Assembly (NCBI RefSeq): GCF_000178835.2
Contig: NC_015275.1
Span: forward strand, 4,121,001-4,185,000
DNA from: Cellulosilyticum lentocellum DSM 5427
GTDB taxonomy: Bacteria > Bacillota > Clostridia > Lachnospirales > Cellulosilyticaceae
Direction: 5' to 3'
Length of the DNA: 64,000 bases
Part shown: positions 36,845 to 46,456 of the stretch, in pieces
Layout: every line of letters begins with the position of its first letter
Position numbering within the stretch: position 1 is the first letter of the stretch
Notes under the pieces: model-generated
Databases searched by the model: none
Seen by the model: only the letters and a program-made list of their open reading frames with translations
Told to the model about the DNA's origin: nothing
Made by a program: the position numbers and the translations under genes

Positions 36845-38326
36845 CTATTCACTTACCATTTCTATCAATTTAAGATTACTAATATTATACTCTTGATTAG
36901 TATTGAAAATTATCCTAAGGTATACTTCATTAGGAATCGTATCTGAAAAAACTTGTGCACTATAAACGTTTTTACCCATTTCAAGATTAAATATCATGTC
37001 TTGATTTGTGGAATCATAGCCCTCACCGAATAAATCCATATAAAAAAGTGCAGGTATATTCTCCCCACTTTCTAAATTGAATTCTATCCGATATAACGTA
37101 TTATCCTTTAAATTAACCCTATTATTAAGTACACATACTTCATCATATGTATTAGGAAGTTCTACTAATTCTTCTTCATAAATAACTTCCTTATCTTTAT
37201 ATACTATAACCCTAGAATAATCATTATATATTTCTTCTTTAGGATATATAAATAATATCATTATCGACAAACAAATTAAAGTACTTATAACATTAAGCTT
37301 CGGTAATCTAACCTTATCCCTATTTTTCCCCAATTTGTCTACAATAAATTTATAACTATTATAAAATATAACAGGTAGATATATAGCACCTAATGCCACA
37401 AATAACAAATTTATCAATTTACTAGGTAAGTGAAGGTACTTTGCATATACAACATTTAAAATATTGATAAATATCATATGATACAAAAATACATATAATG
37501 ATTTACTTCCTGGTTCAAATACCTTTTTGAGTACTTTCCTTACTTCACTTTCTTCTTTTAAAAAATTATCTATTCCTTCAAAAATCACATATATAAGTGC
37601 AAAGATACATAAAGTATAAAATACAGCATACTTATTAGGAGGATTTGACCAACTAGCTACTATCCAGTCTAATTTATCCATAAGAATAATCCCTATTGTT
37701 CCTATCAGTCCCATACTCACTCTTACGATTTTTTTACTAAAATAATTTCTATTTAAATAAAACCACATGCCAAATACAAATGCAAAGAAATATGAACCTC
37801 CCAGTAAATGCGAACTTCCTCCCATAGTTCCTTCAATGTATGTATATTTATTAAACAATATTCCTGTAAAGTACGCTCCTATTAATAGAATAATCTGGAG
37901 TACTTTTTGTTGTTGTGTCTTTTGGAACATAATATATATATATGGTGCTACTATAATAAGTTGGATATAGAAAAGTATAAAATAATATGGAGGCGAGGCC
38001 GAAAATGCAATCAGATTCTTAAACAGTATATTAATATTTAACAACTTATATTGAAATAAAATACATATTATGGATGCTATTATATAGGGTATGATTACTC
38101 GCTTAATCCTAGATACAAGATATGTTTTTATTTCAAAGCCTCTCTCCATATCAATAGCTGAAGTAACTCCAGAAACTAATGTAAATAGTGTAACACTAAA
38201 TGCTGTATACAGTAATACTCTGTAATTGTCAAAATAAGTGGCTCCATAAATATGATTCATGACTACTGCAAATATGGCTATATACTTGGCTGCATCTAGC
38301 CATAAATACCTTTTTTTCTCATTCAC
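36845..38326 (-). CDS. Acyltransferase-3 family membrane protein with C-terminal module
   Basis: The first 345 residues form a ten-helix membrane domain of the acyltransferase-3 (OafA/YrhL) family, which transfers acyl groups to surface glycans. The typical start is WLDAAKYIAIFAVVMNH with the conserved His. One further helix is followed by an extracytoplasmic module (about residues 385-490), which ends ISNLKLIEM. The same module ends the next protein and lies near the C-terminus of the one after. The acyl group and the sugar are unknown. It lies 18 nt upstream of the aminotransferase gene. Confidence 0.8.
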   Translation of the reverse strand: MNEKKRYLWLDAAKYIAIFAVVMNHIYGATYFDNYRVLLYTAFSVTLFTLVSGVTSAIDMERGFEIKTYLVSRIKRVIIPYIIASIICILFQYKLLNINILFKNLIAFSASPPYYFILFYIQLIIVAPYIYIMFQKTQQQKVLQIILLIGAYFTGILFNKYTYIEGTMGGSSHLLGGSYFFAFVFGMWFYLNRNYFSKKIVRVSMGLIGTIGIILMDKLDWIVASWSNPPNKYAVFYTLCIFALIYVIFEGIDNFLKEESEVRKVLKKVFEPGSKSLYVFLYHMIFINILNVVYAKYLHLPSKLINLLFVALGAIYLPVIFYNSYKFIVDKLGKNRDKVRLPKLNVISTLICLSIMILFIYPKEEIYNDYSRVIVYKDKEVIYEEELVELPNTYDEVCVLNNRVNLKDNTLYRIEFNLESGENIPALFYMDLFGEGYDSTNQDMIFNLEMGKNVYSAQVFSDTIPNEVYLRIIFNTNQEYNISNLKLIEMVSE

Positions 38327-38376
38327 TTCTCTCTTTCCTCCTTATGAAAATTGTATTCTTATGGGTATCTGTCATA

Positions 38377-40437
38377 TTAATTCTTATTAGATTTCATCTC
38401 TATAATCTTTAAATTTTCAATTGAGTAAGATGTATTTGTAATGCTAATAATTCTAAGAAATACATTGGTAGGAACGTCTTTTCCGGAAAAAATATTATAA
38501 GAATAATGATTCTTTCCTTTCTTTGGATTAATGGTAATGTCTTGCTCAGCTCTATCATAACCTTCATTATAAAAATCCAAGTAAAACAGAGTCGGCATAT
38601 TATCTTCAATTGTCATATCAAATTCTACTTTATAATAAGTTTCTGGAGATAGATTTACTTCTATAGGAATCACATTTAGGCTTTCATCACTATTAGGAAC
38701 TTCCACTTTTTGAGTAGTATAAATCTCTTGAACCTCTGTCAGTATTTCTGGAACTAAAATATCTTTTATAGTATCTTTTTCTACATATACACTCCAAATA
38801 CTAAATACTATTGAAAATACTATACACATACTGCAACCTATTAGCGTGATTCTATTACCATTCATTAAGCTATTTATATATTTCTTTATCCCTTCTTCTT
38901 TGCTTTTCACAAAAACTTTATATATAATCATAAACGATACTATTAAGGATATATATCCCATTATCCTAACAGTATCAGGAATTTTGCTCACTAATCCTGT
39001 TTCTGCTGCTGTATGAAATAAAATGGCACCTACTTCAGCTTGTCTTAAAATATTCCCCGCATAACCAATCCCTACAAATAAAATAGTTCCTCCTATCAGC
39101 AATACCTTCCATATATTCTTTATGACTCCATTTATTACTACATTCATGCTTACCCTATAACATATATAACCGTAAATTAAAAAGTAAATTAGAGACCAAA
39201 ACCTTAGTTCTGGAACCCCTGGAATACACATTATACAAGGAATTAACATTATGATTAAGAAACCCCAATTTTCCCATCCTATCCTCTTCTTATCACAATC
39301 TCCTTTAAAGATCCATCCCGCCAGTGCATATAGCCAAACAAATACATTTATTGTAAAAAAGAAATACTTATCTGCACAAAAACTATCTATATAAGTACTA
39401 TCACTCCATATAATTGTTAAGTAACTAAATATATGATTCATATAAATTGATACAAAGTCAAACGGATACTTTAAGTAAAGTTTGATAATATCTCCTAAAC
39501 CGAGTACCCCTAAACTTCCAGTTAATCCTTCCTCTATAATAATCTGCTTACCTGTGACATCAGGGTATCCTATAGCCGGTTTATCGTAGTCTTCATATTG
39601 AGTTATAAGCGACTCATACCTGGTCATCCCCATTCCCTCATATATCTGATACATTTGCAAATTATTATCGTAATTGAATAACTGCTCAGTTAGCACTCTA
39701 GGAGTACTACTGCCTGTATATTGTTCATTAATCTTCATCTGAGGTATGGCTATTAAAGCTCCACCCAGTATAAGAGCACCTATAAAGCCTATTAAAGTAA
39801 TTTTATTCTGCTTTAAGTTTATAATTATGTAATAAATAATTACTAAAATCCCCGCATATAAATAGATAGCTCTAGTATTATATGCTGCATATAATATACA
39901 ACCAATAAAAAAACTCTTTAATAAATATGGAAATATCCCCTTACCCTTATATAAGTTTTTCAACATAAGAACTGCTAACATAAACATCGCCATTGCAGGA
40001 ATGTCAGATAACGAATATACTAAATGATTTCTCCAAAAAATAACTACTAATATTGAAAAAATAAAAGATTTTATCCATGAATATTTACTATTCATATCAT
40101 ACTCTAATAATTTAGGCACTAATACACATATAATTCCAGTAAATATCACACAATTAAATAATATAAACAATATCCACTCTGAATTAAAGAGTTTTAAGCC
40201 TATTACACGCAAACTTGCAATAATAAAAGGATATAGATACCCTCTAAATGTCTCTGGAAAGTTTAAAAAGTTAATTTTTCCATTATTAAATATGCTCATT
40301 CCCCAAGACCAATAATATTCAGAATCATAGATTTGAGTCTTAGTGCAAAAAACTACTGCAGCTATAAGCAATGTAATAAATGAAATACTAATAGCTAAAA
40401 TTAGTTGCTTATTCTCCCTTATTTTCCCTTTTATCAT
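38377..40437 (-). CDS. GT-C-like membrane glycosyltransferase with C-terminal module
   Basis: This 686-residue protein has about 13 helices. Its first external loop carries IYDSEYYWSWGMSIF, an acidic GT-C-type motif, and is followed by NFPETFRGYLYPF. It resembles ArnT/GT39 enzymes, which use polyprenyl-phosphate sugars outside the membrane. The last 110 residues (about 575-682) are the extracytoplasmic module shared with its neighbours, with the key motifs NEGYDRAEQD and IENLKIIEM. It is 14 nt from the YfhO gene. The transferred sugar is unknown. Confidence 0.75.
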   Translation of the reverse strand: MIKGKIRENKQLILAISISFITLLIAAVVFCTKTQIYDSEYYWSWGMSIFNNGKINFLNFPETFRGYLYPFIIASLRVIGLKLFNSEWILFILFNCVIFTGIICVLVPKLLEYDMNSKYSWIKSFIFSILVVIFWRNHLVYSLSDIPAMAMFMLAVLMLKNLYKGKGIFPYLLKSFFIGCILYAAYNTRAIYLYAGILVIIYYIIINLKQNKITLIGFIGALILGGALIAIPQMKINEQYTGSSTPRVLTEQLFNYDNNLQMYQIYEGMGMTRYESLITQYEDYDKPAIGYPDVTGKQIIIEEGLTGSLGVLGLGDIIKLYLKYPFDFVSIYMNHIFSYLTIIWSDSTYIDSFCADKYFFFTINVFVWLYALAGWIFKGDCDKKRIGWENWGFLIIMLIPCIMCIPGVPELRFWSLIYFLIYGYICYRVSMNVVINGVIKNIWKVLLIGGTILFVGIGYAGNILRQAEVGAILFHTAAETGLVSKIPDTVRIMGYISLIVSFMIIYKVFVKSKEEGIKKYINSLMNGNRITLIGCSMCIVFSIVFSIWSVYVEKDTIKDILVPEILTEVQEIYTTQKVEVPNSDESLNVIPIEVNLSPETYYKVEFDMTIEDNMPTLFYLDFYNEGYDRAEQDITINPKKGKNHYSYNIFSGKDVPTNVFLRIISITNTSYSIENLKIIEMKSNKN

Positions 40438-40451
40438 TATATATAACTCCT

Positions 40452-43148
40452 TTAGACTCTATGTTTTTTTGTCTTATATATAGATATAACTATAATTATT
40501 ATTAAAACTACTAAGGTAATACTACCACCTATATAAAATGAAGTAGGTACGAATTTAAACTCTACAATATGACTTCCTTCAGGTACACTAATCCCTTGTA
40601 TACTACCATTTACTATATAAATTTTAGTTTCAACTCCATCAATAAAAGCTTTCCACTCTGGATAATAATTTTGTGAAAAATTCAAGAATCCCTCTTCACT
40701 ACATTCTACTTGTGCCTTTATAGAATTAATGCCTTGATCTATAATCTTAATCTCACCTAGATCGAGTCCCTCTTTATCATCATACCCCTCAATATAGCTA
40801 TTATTAATAAAATCTAATTTATATACATCATTATATATTTTTCCTCTATCTTGTACGTTAATTACATTCTCTGTAAAATATAACAAATCCTTAGCATTAT
40901 TATTTCTATAATAAACTGTCCCATTTCCCTCATATATCTTTTCATAGATTCCTGTATATGGGATAGTTTCCATTTCTATAAACTTTAAGTTTGTAATATT
41001 TATATCAGCTATAGGGGTTCCTACAATTCGTGCTACAATATTGGCTCCTTCATCTGAATCCTCTGTAAATACATAGTTTTCATAATGATGCTTACCTTCT
41101 TTAATATATATATTAACATCTTGAGCTCCACGATCATAATTTTCTCCACATAAATCAAAGTATACACTCCCTGGAGCTTTATTAGCCTCTGCATCAAATG
41201 CTACTTTATAGAAAGTATTCTTCTTTACTTCTACTGGATTACTAAATACAAACAATTGCCCCTCTAAATTTGGAACTTGTAATATTTCTTGTTCAAAAAT
41301 AGTATTTTTCTCCATACCCATTGTATATGAAGTTCCCAATTCATCTATTACATTTTCCTGATCAGCGATTACATTCACCCCTAACATAGAAAGCGTACCA
41401 TTTTGTGCTCTTACATTGGCTCTAGCTGCAGGGAACCATGTATATAAACCGGAAAAATTCAACTGAGGAATCGCATTATTATTAAATAATCTATACATAG
41501 TTGGATTATTCAACGAAACATAAGAATTAAGAGAAGGCATTTCTAGAACTGCTCCTTTATTAAATCCTATTTCACTAGTAAAATAAGCTTGTTGTTTTTC
41601 TGAGGCATACCATATATTTCCTACGCCAATTAACTCTTTTAAAGCCTTCTTTGAATCATCCATCATATATTCTTTTGAACTGACTGTAGCATACATATGA
41701 TAATAAGGAAATGTTTGAAATAAAGTAACACTTACTAAAACACCTAAGAATATAGTAAATATCTTTTGAGTTTCATATTTACTATATAAATAGATTCCAA
41801 TACAGATTATAATACAAATAACTATCGGTCCCACAAAGATTCGTCCACCTTTATAAAACTCACTTAGATTTGAGCTAAAGATTCCATTACTAATGAATAT
41901 ATAGCATAAGCAAGCTATAATGGTAAAACATATAGTTCCTATAACTGCATAACTTAATAGCTGAGTTTTCTTAGCAGTTTCTTTAAAATACTGCAATACA
42001 AGCCCTAATATAGAAAACTCTATAAATATAAAAAGAGGTAAAATTCTACTCGGCACCCTAAATCCTCCTAAAAGAGGAATACGATACAAAATTTCACTTA
42101 AATAAGGAATATGTGCATTGGCAGCATATATGTATATACCTATCATCAATAAAAGCCCAATTTTGACAAACGAATGCTTATGTAAGATAATGATGCCACA
42201 AACAACCAATAAAATAATAGCTGTTCCTAAAAATAATTCTATATCAATTTCTGAAGAGTATAAGTGGCCGTATGGCATAGAGTAGTCTGGACCAAACACA
42301 GTAGGAAATATGGTCATAAGCAGTTTCCTAAAAGAAATGGACCATCCTTTAAAGAATTCAAAGGGTGTATCTATAGTTCCCAACGATTCATAACAACTCA
42401 TCATAAATAGCATGGGGACAAGTTGTATACAAACTAATCCAATATAAGTACTCCCCCACACTAGTCCATCTTTTATAATTCTTTTAATGCCTAATTTATC
42501 TTGAATCATAAAATAAAGAAGATATATTCCTACGATAATATCTGTATAAAATGCACATTGAATAAATCCAGCTAAAAACTGTAGCGCCATTGCTATTCCT
42601 GAAAATACCAGGAATTTAACACGTTTTGTATGGATATATCTTTGTATAAAATAAAAAATAACTGGTATCCAAACAACTGTAGAGATAATTCCCATATGAT
42701 TTTTTCTATATCCACCCATATGGATTGAAAGAATATATATAAGTCCAATAACAAAACTAATTTTTTTATCGCATTTCAATTCTCTCATAAATAAATTCAT
42801 AAAAAACCCTGCAATTGCCATATGAAGTGAATAATACACTAAAATAAAAAAGTCTAATGGTAACCAGGAGATGAGTATGGAAATAGGATAAAGTTGTCCA
42901 AAACTTTGATCCATTGCAAAAGGGATACCGTTAGATAAGTACGGATTCCAAAATGGAAACTGTCCCTGCATAATGCTTTGATTAAAGTAAATTTTAAATC
43001 CAAAAAAACCCACTCCATCTCCTGACACAAATACATTTCCTGATAATATAGTTCCTAAATATATTAAAAAAGGTACTAAAAAATAAAATCCAAAGAGAAA
43101 GATTAATTTACTCTTATCATTTTGTATCATTTTCTTTAAGTAATTCAT
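40452..43148 (-). CDS. YfhO-family membrane glycosyltransferase with inserted module
   Basis: YfhO proteins are large GT-C-like membrane enzymes that glycosylate teichoic acids or other surface polymers from a lipid-linked sugar. The 898-residue protein has the start FVSGDGVGFFGFKIYFNQSI (acidic first loop), the FPFWNPYLSNGIPF motif, about 12 helices, a large external domain and a last helix near 870-890. The shared module lies at about residues 620-726 (GENYDRGAQD and ITNLKFIEM), inside the external domain and not at its end. GtrB (33793) and GtrA (25113) are plausible partners. ATG 43148 follows GAGAGGAG. Confidence 0.85.
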   Translation of the reverse strand: MNYLKKMIQNDKSKLIFLFGFYFLVPFLIYLGTILSGNVFVSGDGVGFFGFKIYFNQSIMQGQFPFWNPYLSNGIPFAMDQSFGQLYPISILISWLPLDFFILVYYSLHMAIAGFFMNLFMRELKCDKKISFVIGLIYILSIHMGGYRKNHMGIISTVVWIPVIFYFIQRYIHTKRVKFLVFSGIAMALQFLAGFIQCAFYTDIIVGIYLLYFMIQDKLGIKRIIKDGLVWGSTYIGLVCIQLVPMLFMMSCYESLGTIDTPFEFFKGWSISFRKLLMTIFPTVFGPDYSMPYGHLYSSEIDIELFLGTAIILLVVCGIIILHKHSFVKIGLLLMIGIYIYAANAHIPYLSEILYRIPLLGGFRVPSRILPLFIFIEFSILGLVLQYFKETAKKTQLLSYAVIGTICFTIIACLCYIFISNGIFSSNLSEFYKGGRIFVGPIVICIIICIGIYLYSKYETQKIFTIFLGVLVSVTLFQTFPYYHMYATVSSKEYMMDDSKKALKELIGVGNIWYASEKQQAYFTSEIGFNKGAVLEMPSLNSYVSLNNPTMYRLFNNNAIPQLNFSGLYTWFPAARANVRAQNGTLSMLGVNVIADQENVIDELGTSYTMGMEKNTIFEQEILQVPNLEGQLFVFSNPVEVKKNTFYKVAFDAEANKAPGSVYFDLCGENYDRGAQDVNIYIKEGKHHYENYVFTEDSDEGANIVARIVGTPIADINITNLKFIEMETIPYTGIYEKIYEGNGTVYYRNNNAKDLLYFTENVINVQDRGKIYNDVYKLDFINNSYIEGYDDKEGLDLGEIKIIDQGINSIKAQVECSEEGFLNFSQNYYPEWKAFIDGVETKIYIVNGSIQGISVPEGSHIVEFKFVPTSFYIGGSITLVVLIIIIVISIYKTKKHRV

Positions 43149-43163
43149 TATTTACTCCTCTCT

Positions 43164-43212
43164 AAAAAATAGCAAGCCCGATCTATCATCATTAAGAAAT
43201 AAATCGGACTTG
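43164..43212 (-). terminator. Terminator or attenuator upstream of the YfhO gene
   Basis: CAAGCCCGAT (43173-43182) pairs with ATCGGACTTG (43203-43212), with one G-U pair. On the minus strand TTTTTT (43164-43169) follows, just before the YfhO ribosome site. It splits the long leftward cluster and would lower expression of the modification genes beyond it. Confidence 0.75.
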
Positions 43213-43253
43213 ATTACTATTTACGTATATTTAATTTCCAGCACGAGGTACAC

Positions 43254-43817
43254 TTATCTTTGCTTTTTCTTATACATGAAAAATAATATCACTATAGTAA
43301 TATCAAATACGATATTCATTATGAGAATACCCTTTTGATTCTTTATTACTTGGCCATATTTTTGTTTTGCAATGCTTACCGTATTTAAATCATACTGTAT
43401 ATAGTAAGGTTTGAAGTTTATATGAGCATTATCACCAAACCAATAAATATTCTGTTCGTCCACTAAATCTAATTTTACTACAAATTTATTTTTCCTTTTT
43501 AGTTGCTCATACTTATCAAAATCTATATTTAGTGAAATAGTCGCCACATTTCCTTGTAACGAAAAAGGAATTCTTTCATTCTCAAAAACAAGTATATTTC
43601 CTTCTTCATCGTAAATATGATAAGAAAACTTGACATTTTCATTATACAATTCAATGTTATTAAACGTGATAATGGCATCTCCTACGAAGCATTTATTAAC
43701 CAAAGCTGTTTGGTTAATAACTTCAATTGTTACTTCAGCGTCAGTGCTACAAAATGCCATAATAGGACAGATTATTAATAACATGATACTAAAAACTGCA
43801 GGCAATAATTTTCTCAT
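43254..43817 (-). CDS. Exported membrane-anchored beta-sandwich protein, Wzt-C-like
   Basis: The protein of 187 residues has a signal peptide (MRKLLPAVFSIMLLIICPIMA), an extracytoplasmic beta-sandwich of about 130 residues, and a C-terminal helix followed by KKKQR. The middle part (SYHIYDEEGNILVFENERIP, then VVKLDLVDEQNIYWFG) resembles the C-terminal carbohydrate-binding domain of Wzt, the ATPase of glycan exporters. The Wzt in this locus lacks that domain. Its place outside the membrane is different from the cytoplasmic Wzt-C. The gene overlaps the double glycosyltransferase gene by 4 nt. Binding to the exported glycan is an inference. Confidence 0.6.
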   Translation of the reverse strand: MRKLLPAVFSIMLLIICPIMAFCSTDAEVTIEVINQTALVNKCFVGDAIITFNNIELYNENVKFSYHIYDEEGNILVFENERIPFSLQGNVATISLNIDFDKYEQLKRKNKFVVKLDLVDEQNIYWFGDNAHINFKPYYIQYDLNTVSIAKQKYGQVIKNQKGILIMNIVFDITIVILFFMYKKKQR

Positions 43818-46456
43818 CCATCTACCTCACTTTCTTCAGAATGTCCAAAGAACATATCGTAATATTCCTTAGCTGCATCGTCCCACGAGTAGCCTAAAAA
43901 TACTTCTGCAAATTTCTCTTGGGATTCTAAGGCTATTTCTCTATTTTCAAGGACATGTTGAATATTATTAGCAAGAGCCTCCTCATTTAAAGCATCAAAT
44001 AATCTAAGCCCACAATTCTTCTCATTAAATCCGCAACTCTCAATGCGTTCTACTGTCATTTTTATATTAGATATGACAAGTGGCACTTTCATAAATAAAG
44101 CTTCACAAGCTTGCCATGCAAATCCACCTTCAAATAAAGTTGGCACTGGCACTACTTCGGCATATTTATAAACGCTATAAAGCTCTACTTCACTTAAATT
44201 CTTTAATAATACAATCCTACTTCTTAAATTAAACTCATCTATTAGTTGGTCAACCTCTGGCATATCTTTAGGATTCCCCGTTAATACAAGTTTAAGATCT
44301 TTAAAATCCTCTTTAAGTATATTAAATGCCTTAATTAAAGTCCCTATGTTTTTATATGGCCTTACTTGAGTAGGATAAAACATATAACGCCCATGTATAG
44401 AAAACTTTTGCCTTACTTCTTGTTCTTCCATTAATTTATTCATAATATCTTTTGGTATATTAACCGGTAGATAAATAACATTTGTATTTTGAGCTTTTAA
44501 ATTCTTAATATACTTAAGTATCTGCTCATCCCTTACAGTCTTACAGTTAGAAAACATAATCGCTCCATATCTAGCTAGATTTTCTGCTCTTGAACCTATA
44601 TCTAGATATCTAAATTTAAAGCTATTATCCTTTTCTAAAAACTCGTCGTAATGTTCTGCTACTGCCATATCATGACAAGGTACATAAATAGACTTTTCTG
44701 TGCCTATTACATTATCCAAATAAACAATAAGTGGTATAAATACTTCTGCTTTAGAAAACTCTCTAGCTACAGTGGCTAAATTATCTTTTACCTCATTTAT
44801 TTCTCCTAAGCTTTCTGCTTCATAAGCTGTAGGTGTGAATTTTTCCTTCCAATTCTTCTCATCTATAAATTGAATCCTATCCTTCAATTCCTCATCCTCT
44901 AAAATAGAAGAGAAACAAATCTTCATCTCATCTATATTAAAAGAATAGCACCAAACTTCCACATTAATATTATAATTTCTTACTAACGCTTCTACCATAT
45001 AAGACATAAAACGAGCTATTCCTTCTCTATTCAGACCAGGTATGTGATATCCAAATCCAGCCCATACACCAAGATTTTTTGCACGTTCACATGTTCTACT
45101 AGTATTAGATGGGAACATTTCACTAATACTTTTAATAATACTATTAATAGTGGATGGCACAGTCTCCTCATTATACCCAAGTTCTTGAAGTCTAAAGGCT
45201 ATATCATCTAGTACTCTATTTTCAAGCTGACTTATTTTTTGTTTGGTCCCTAGTTCTTCTAGTAATGCTAATAAACGTTGTACATACATATCTGTTGTAC
45301 ACTGCGTTTCTATAAATTTGCCTGCCTCTTTTCCAGTTCTTATGATGTATTCTTTCTCTGATATTAAATCTAATAGTGTAACCTTTATCCCTATAGCCTC
45401 ATTCTCTAGACTTATCCTAATAACAGCTTCTTCAGGCATTTCACCATAAATCCCACTATTAAGTACCAATACAGGCTTTCTGTATGACATCTGCTCAAAT
45501 AAAGATAGGGAACATACTTCAGAATTTGGATATCTTAAGTTAATGCACAAATCTGCTTGACTAAGTGCTTCATTCATAACATCATTAGATTGATATCCTA
45601 GCATGTGTAGGCAGCCTTTAAGAGTAGTTTTTGAAAGCTCTTCTAATTTACTCCCATATTCTCCACCATAAGAGCCTATAACAATATAGCAGACCTGTTT
45701 TGCTATTTGGGGATGTGTAGCTAGTACATCTGTAACCTTATCTATTCTTTTTACTTGATGTACAATTCCATTAGAAACAATAATTTTTCTTCCTTCAGCC
45801 TTGGCTTGTTTTATAACCTTACTAAGTTCAGAGTCTTTCGACTCCGTAATTTGTTGAATTTCACATGGTAGATAAGAATATCCAATAGGCCCATTATTTA
45901 GTTTTCTAATCTTATTTACAAAAAACTTTGCATGTGTAAAAACACCTATGGCATTTTCAATTATAGGCTCTATTAATTTAAAGTCTCCCATTCCATCATA
46001 ATCATAAATAGGATAGTACCCACTATTATGAGCTTCTTGAACGGTTTTACCACCTAATTCCCCATAGTACTTCTTATGCATTTCTAAGTAACTACTATAT
46101 CCTGTTTCTGGATTACCTCCAAATTCAGGAAATAAATAATATTGGCCCCAAAAACCTGACATTGTTTGATCATGTAGTATAATAATTCCCGGATAGTCTT
46201 TAGAAACATCATAAATATCCCTATGGTTACCAGCAGCATTACCTAGATTATAAATTATATAGTCATAGTCAGAAAGACTAGTTAAGTCGGTATTTTTATC
46301 AAAGACTTTAACTTCAATGTCAGTTACTATCAATTCCTCTCTATTATGTGTCCAAATATCAACTTCTACTGTCTTCCTTAACGTCTCACAAATTTCCCTA
46401 CTAACCATACCTATGGCGCTTTTATTAGAAAAAGGTGTGAACCAAGCTATTCTCAT
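43814..46456 (-). CDS. Tandem GT4-GT4 glycosyltransferase
   Basis: This 880-residue protein joins two GT-B glycosyltransferases. The first (about 1-400) begins MRIAWFTPFSNKSAIGMVSRE, and its donor lobe has GSYGGEYGSKLEEL and a weak EX7E region (NSEVCSLSLFEQMSYRKP). The second (about 455-870) begins NLGVWAGFGYHIPGLNREGI and carries YPTQVRPYKNIGTLIKAF and FEGGFAWQACEALF. Such fusions usually build a repeated disaccharide. The start overlaps the upstream stop by 4 nt, as does its own stop with the next gene. The two lobes probably use GDP-sugars made by the nearby Gmd branch, but this is inferred. Confidence 0.85.
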   Translation of the reverse strand: MRIAWFTPFSNKSAIGMVSREICETLRKTVEVDIWTHNREELIVTDIEVKVFDKNTDLTSLSDYDYIIYNLGNAAGNHRDIYDVSKDYPGIIILHDQTMSGFWGQYYLFPEFGGNPETGYSSYLEMHKKYYGELGGKTVQEAHNSGYYPIYDYDGMGDFKLIEPIIENAIGVFTHAKFFVNKIRKLNNGPIGYSYLPCEIQQITESKDSELSKVIKQAKAEGRKIIVSNGIVHQVKRIDKVTDVLATHPQIAKQVCYIVIGSYGGEYGSKLEELSKTTLKGCLHMLGYQSNDVMNEALSQADLCINLRYPNSEVCSLSLFEQMSYRKPVLVLNSGIYGEMPEEAVIRISLENEAIGIKVTLLDLISEKEYIIRTGKEAGKFIETQCTTDMYVQRLLALLEELGTKQKISQLENRVLDDIAFRLQELGYNEETVPSTINSIIKSISEMFPSNTSRTCERAKNLGVWAGFGYHIPGLNREGIARFMSYMVEALVRNYNINVEVWCYSFNIDEMKICFSSILEDEELKDRIQFIDEKNWKEKFTPTAYEAESLGEINEVKDNLATVAREFSKAEVFIPLIVYLDNVIGTEKSIYVPCHDMAVAEHYDEFLEKDNSFKFRYLDIGSRAENLARYGAIMFSNCKTVRDEQILKYIKNLKAQNTNVIYLPVNIPKDIMNKLMEEQEVRQKFSIHGRYMFYPTQVRPYKNIGTLIKAFNILKEDFKDLKLVLTGNPKDMPEVDQLIDEFNLRSRIVLLKNLSEVELYSVYKYAEVVPVPTLFEGGFAWQACEALFMKVPLVISNIKMTVERIESCGFNEKNCGLRLFDALNEEALANNIQHVLENREIALESQEKFAEVFLGYSWDDAAKEYYDMFFGHSEESEVDG

